Origin: Erysipelothrix amsterdamensis
GTDB lineage: Bacteria > Bacillota_I > Bacilli_A > Erysipelotrichales > Erysipelotrichaceae
NCBI RefSeq assembly: GCF_940143175.1
Contig: NZ_OW659496.1
Span: 124,001 to 188,000 of the forward strand
Reading direction: 5' to 3'
DNA length: 64,000 bases
Below are positions 61,802-64,000 of this stretch, in pieces. The number at the start of each line of letters is the position of its first letter. Within the stretch, counting starts at the first letter, position 1. The notes under the pieces were generated by a model. The model was not told the DNA's origin and searched no databases. It saw nothing but the letters and a program-made list of their open reading frames with translations. A program made the position numbers and the translations under genes.

Positions 61802-62569
61802 ATGAATAAAAAAGCAGAATTTACGATTAATCTTGTACGCGAAGCCGGCGAACGGATTAAAGACATGATGAAAGAAGACATTAATATTAGTTTAAAATCT
61901 TCAAGATCTGATTTTGTAACTAATGTCGACAAACAAACTGAGGTGTTTCTAGTCTCAGGTATTAAGGAAGCATATTCAAATCAAAATTTCTTAACTGAAG
62001 AAAAAACCGTAGAAACGATGGGACAAGATCATCTCTGGATTATTGATCCCATAGATGGAACCACAAACTTTATTTACCAAAAACAGAATTTCAGTATTTC
62101 TGTTGGTTACTACCACAAAGGGGAACCGGTTTTTGGAATTGTTTACGATGTGATGGCAGATGAAATGTTTGTAGGTATTGTTGGAGAGGGAGCATATCTA
62201 AATAACATAAAACTACCCATGCTTGATCAATCGATACTATTAAAAGATTCTATTGTTTCTGGTGATGTATACCGTCCTGGTTTATTTAGCTTAACACCTG
62301 AAGAGCTAAAACCCTTATTTATTACCCATCGATTTTTAGGGTCTGGAGCTTTGGAGGTTTGTCATATTGCGGCAGGAAGATGGCAGTCTTATGTCTTTCC
62401 AAGTCTAAAGGTTTGGGATTTTGCTGCGGCTGTTATTATCTTACAGTGTGTGGGTGGAACGTATCATTTTGGGGATTTGGAAGATGCCCTTTATTTTGAT
62501 AATGAAGCACGCGTCTTTATTGCGGCATCCAATCAAAATATAAAAGATAGTTTAAAAGTATTATTATAA
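61802..62569 (+). CDS. Inositol monophosphatase family protein (copy 1)
   Basis: A 255-residue metal-dependent phosphatase of the SuhB/IMPase family. Metal-binding motifs: TEEKT near residue 61, WIIDPIDGTTNF near 79 and WDFAAAVIILQCVGGT near 209. Possible substrates are inositol phosphates, NADP(H), fructose-1,6-bisphosphate or nucleotides; sequence does not decide. The following gene, 10 bp downstream, is a clear paralogue of identical length. Confidence 0.92.
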   Translation: MNKKAEFTINLVREAGERIKDMMKEDINISLKSSRSDFVTNVDKQTEVFLVSGIKEAYSNQNFLTEEKTVETMGQDHLWIIDPIDGTTNFIYQKQNFSISVGYYHKGEPVFGIVYDVMADEMFVGIVGEGAYLNNIKLPMLDQSILLKDSIVSGDVYRPGLFSLTPEELKPLFITHRFLGSGALEVCHIAAGRWQSYVFPSLKVWDFAAAVIILQCVGGTYHFGDLEDALYFDNEARVFIAASNQNIKDSLKVLL

Positions 62570-62579
62570 GGAGAATCGT

Positions 62580-63347
62580 ATGCAATCAAAATTAGTATTT
62601 GCGAAGCAGTTAGTTTATGAAGCAGGAGACTATGTTCGCGAACATATGAAAGAAGAATTAAATATTGATACAAAATCAGCTCGAAATGATTTTGTCACAA
62701 ATGTGGATAAAGGCACAGAAAAGTTTCTAGCGGATCGTATTAATGCGAAGTATCCCAATCAAAATTTTATAACAGAAGAAAAAATGGTTGCATCTACAGG
62801 TCTAGATAATTTATGGATTATTGATCCTATAGATGGTACTTCAAACTTTATATTTGAAAAACGTAATTTCGCGATATCTGTTGGATATTATGAAGATCAA
62901 AAACCTGTATTTGGGATTATTTATGACGTAAGTCGTGATGAGATGTATGTAGGCGTAAACGGGGATGGTGCTTATCTTAATGATCGAAAACTGCCAATGC
63001 TATCGCAAACAATTACGTTAATGGATTCTGTTGTTTATTCAGATACGAAGACTTTAGACCTTATGTTTGGTGATGCAGTAAAAGCCCATGATGAGTTTAT
63101 GTCGGTACGTTATATGGGTGCTGCTTCACTGGAAATTTGTGGTGTTGCTGCTGGACGTCATCAAGTGTATCTTTCACGTCGTTTGAAGGTGTGGGATATT
63201 GCCGCCGCAACAATCATTCTTGAGGCAGTTGGTGGTGCATTCACTTACGATACATGCGATAATAAGATTATATTTGAAGATAAGAATTTTGAATTTATGT
63301 GTGCTTCAAATCCCACTGTGATTCAGGAATTAAAAGATAGGAGATAA
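62580..63347 (+). CDS. Inositol monophosphatase family protein (copy 2)
   Basis: A 255-residue paralogue of the upstream gene. Motifs: TEEKM, WIIDPIDGTSNF and WDIAAATIILEAVGGA. The two copies share large blocks (for example the SxRxDFVTNVDKxTE start, QNFxTEEK, and NFxISVGYY) but differ through the C-terminal half that shapes the substrate pocket. The metal ligands are kept, so both should be active. AAGGAGAA precedes the ATG. The pair and the next hydrolase look like one operon. Confidence 0.92.
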   Translation: MQSKLVFAKQLVYEAGDYVREHMKEELNIDTKSARNDFVTNVDKGTEKFLADRINAKYPNQNFITEEKMVASTGLDNLWIIDPIDGTSNFIFEKRNFAISVGYYEDQKPVFGIIYDVSRDEMYVGVNGDGAYLNDRKLPMLSQTITLMDSVVYSDTKTLDLMFGDAVKAHDEFMSVRYMGAASLEICGVAAGRHQVYLSRRLKVWDIAAATIILEAVGGAFTYDTCDNKIIFEDKNFEFMCASNPTVIQELKDRR

Positions 63348-63351
63348 GAAT

Positions 63352-64000
63352 ATGGAATCTTATTTAAAAATTAATGATGAGGTTTCGCTGCGTTATGCAG
63401 CTGATTGTGTTGATAATCCGAAAGCAATTGTTTTAATTAACCATGGTTTTGCGGAGCATATTGGTCGATATGATCACGTTACGGAGCATTTTAATAAGGC
63501 AGGACTTAGTGTATATCGTTATGATTTAAGAGGTCATGGTCGTACAGACTCACCGAAAGGTCATATCGATTCATATTTATCATTTATCTCAGATTGTAAT
63601 GAGATGGTTAAGTTTGTAAAAGATGAGAATATTGGTGTACCTGTTTTTATGTTAGGTCATAGTATGGGTGGTCTTGTTACTACAATGTACGGGATTGCAC
63701 ATCCTTACGAACTAAAAGGGCAAATTTTATCCGGACCTGCAGTAGCACCACTTCCACCCGTGGAAGGAAATATGGGTAAAGTTTTAAATGTTGTTGGTAA
63801 GTCCTTTAAGAAGATTAATATTCGAAATGTCGTTGAAGATGATATTTGCTCTGTTCCCGAAGTTGTGAGTGCTTATAAAAATGACCCGGATGTCCTACGT
63901 AAAGCTACCGCTGGGTTTATGCGTGAATTTTTAATTAAGGCTCCTGAATTTGTTGCGAAGAATGTATCACGTTATCGTTATCCAGTTTTAATATGTCATG
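63352..64000 (+). CDS. Alpha/beta hydrolase, monoacylglycerol lipase/lysophospholipase-like (cut by window end)
   Basis: An open frame of 216 codons starts at ATG 63352 behind AGGAG and runs off the window without a stop. It begins MESYLKINDEVSLRYAAD and has INHGFAEHIGRYDHV (oxyanion region), YDLRGHGRTDSPKGH and the nucleophile elbow MLGHSMGGLVTTM (Ser near 105). These are the hallmarks of Hydrolase_4/monoacylglycerol lipases. The catalytic Asp and His should lie beyond the window. The gene starts 4 bp after the second phosphatase. A role in lipid breakdown is inferred; in an organism dependent on host fatty acids it could matter for nutrition. Confidence 0.88.
   Translation, partial: MESYLKINDEVSLRYAADCVDNPKAIVLINHGFAEHIGRYDHVTEHFNKAGLSVYRYDLRGHGRTDSPKGHIDSYLSFISDCNEMVKFVKDENIGVPVFMLGHSMGGLVTTMYGIAHPYELKGQILSGPAVAPLPPVEGNMGKVLNVVGKSFKKINIRNVVEDDICSVPEVVSAYKNDPDVLRKATAGFMREFLIKAPEFVAKNVSRYRYPVLICH

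Overview
The window is low-GC Firmicutes DNA that I attribute to Erysipelothrix rhusiopathiae (Erysipelotrichia). The strongest marker is at 631-2451. It encodes a 606-residue secreted protein with a 29-residue signal peptide, a long helical N-terminal half, a Pro/Lys-rich linker and C-terminal 20-residue GW choline-binding repeats, which is the architecture of the surface protective antigen SpaA. Typical low-GC features agree: AGGAGG ribosome sites, extended -10 promoters, short hairpin terminators and many tightly overlapped operons.

Layout. 1-6700: the end of an unknown gene, spaA, and a heterodimeric ABC exporter. 6700-11030: an Nfu protein and a YuiD-like membrane protein (minus strand), a fused S1-domain/glucose-6-phosphate isomerase, msrA, and a tyrosine phosphatase. 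11200-15560: an isolated AT-rich orphan gene, then the anaerobic ribonucleotide reductase pair nrdD-nrdG (minus). 15560-25000: a small Xre regulator, secG-rnr-smpB, lemA with a DUF2207 membrane protein, and a second heterodimeric ABC exporter built like the first. 25100-32340: a long co-directional block, cdaA-cdaR-glmM (c-di-AMP synthesis and cell-wall precursor), a two-component system, an NYN/OST-HTH protein and maf. 33200-36530: a minus-strand TetR-coaB-coaC-coaX-panT operon for pantothenate uptake and CoA synthesis, with two palindromic operators before the TetR gene. 36550-41400: GNAT proteins, two unknown proteins, tRNA-Thr(GGU), a nucleotidyltransferase and a wall-anchored MucBP protein with an LPNAG sorting motif. 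41660-47550: a DUF695/RraB-like gene, an IS30-family element and a galactitol-type PTS operon with its PRD regulator. 47700-51800: an MFS transporter, an opine dehydrogenase-like enzyme, a TraB-family protein and an Xre regulator. 51900-61750: the L10 leader, rplJ-rplL, a YbxB-like methyltransferase, rpoB and rpoC. 61800-64000: two tandem inositol-monophosphatase paralogues and the start of a serine hydrolase that runs off the window.

Most of this is core chromosome. The observations most worth following are these. (1) The IS30-family element is flanked by two identical 44-bp copies of a bidirectional terminator, so it appears to have targeted and duplicated the hairpin and left both neighbouring transcription units with an intact terminator. 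(2) RpoB has Asn where most bacteria have the rifampicin-contact His (E. coli 526), and carries an enlarged internal region. (3) A YugI/GSP13-like S1 protein is fused in frame to Pgi while the ribosome site for a separate Pgi start is kept. (4) A TetR regulator with twin operators heads a CoA operon, and CoaX in that operon has Asn in place of the P-loop Asp. (5) An orphan 307-residue gene lies downstream of a 120-bp leader with repeated TTCAGAA motifs. I did not see a CRISPR array, prophage or clear multi-gene defence island.
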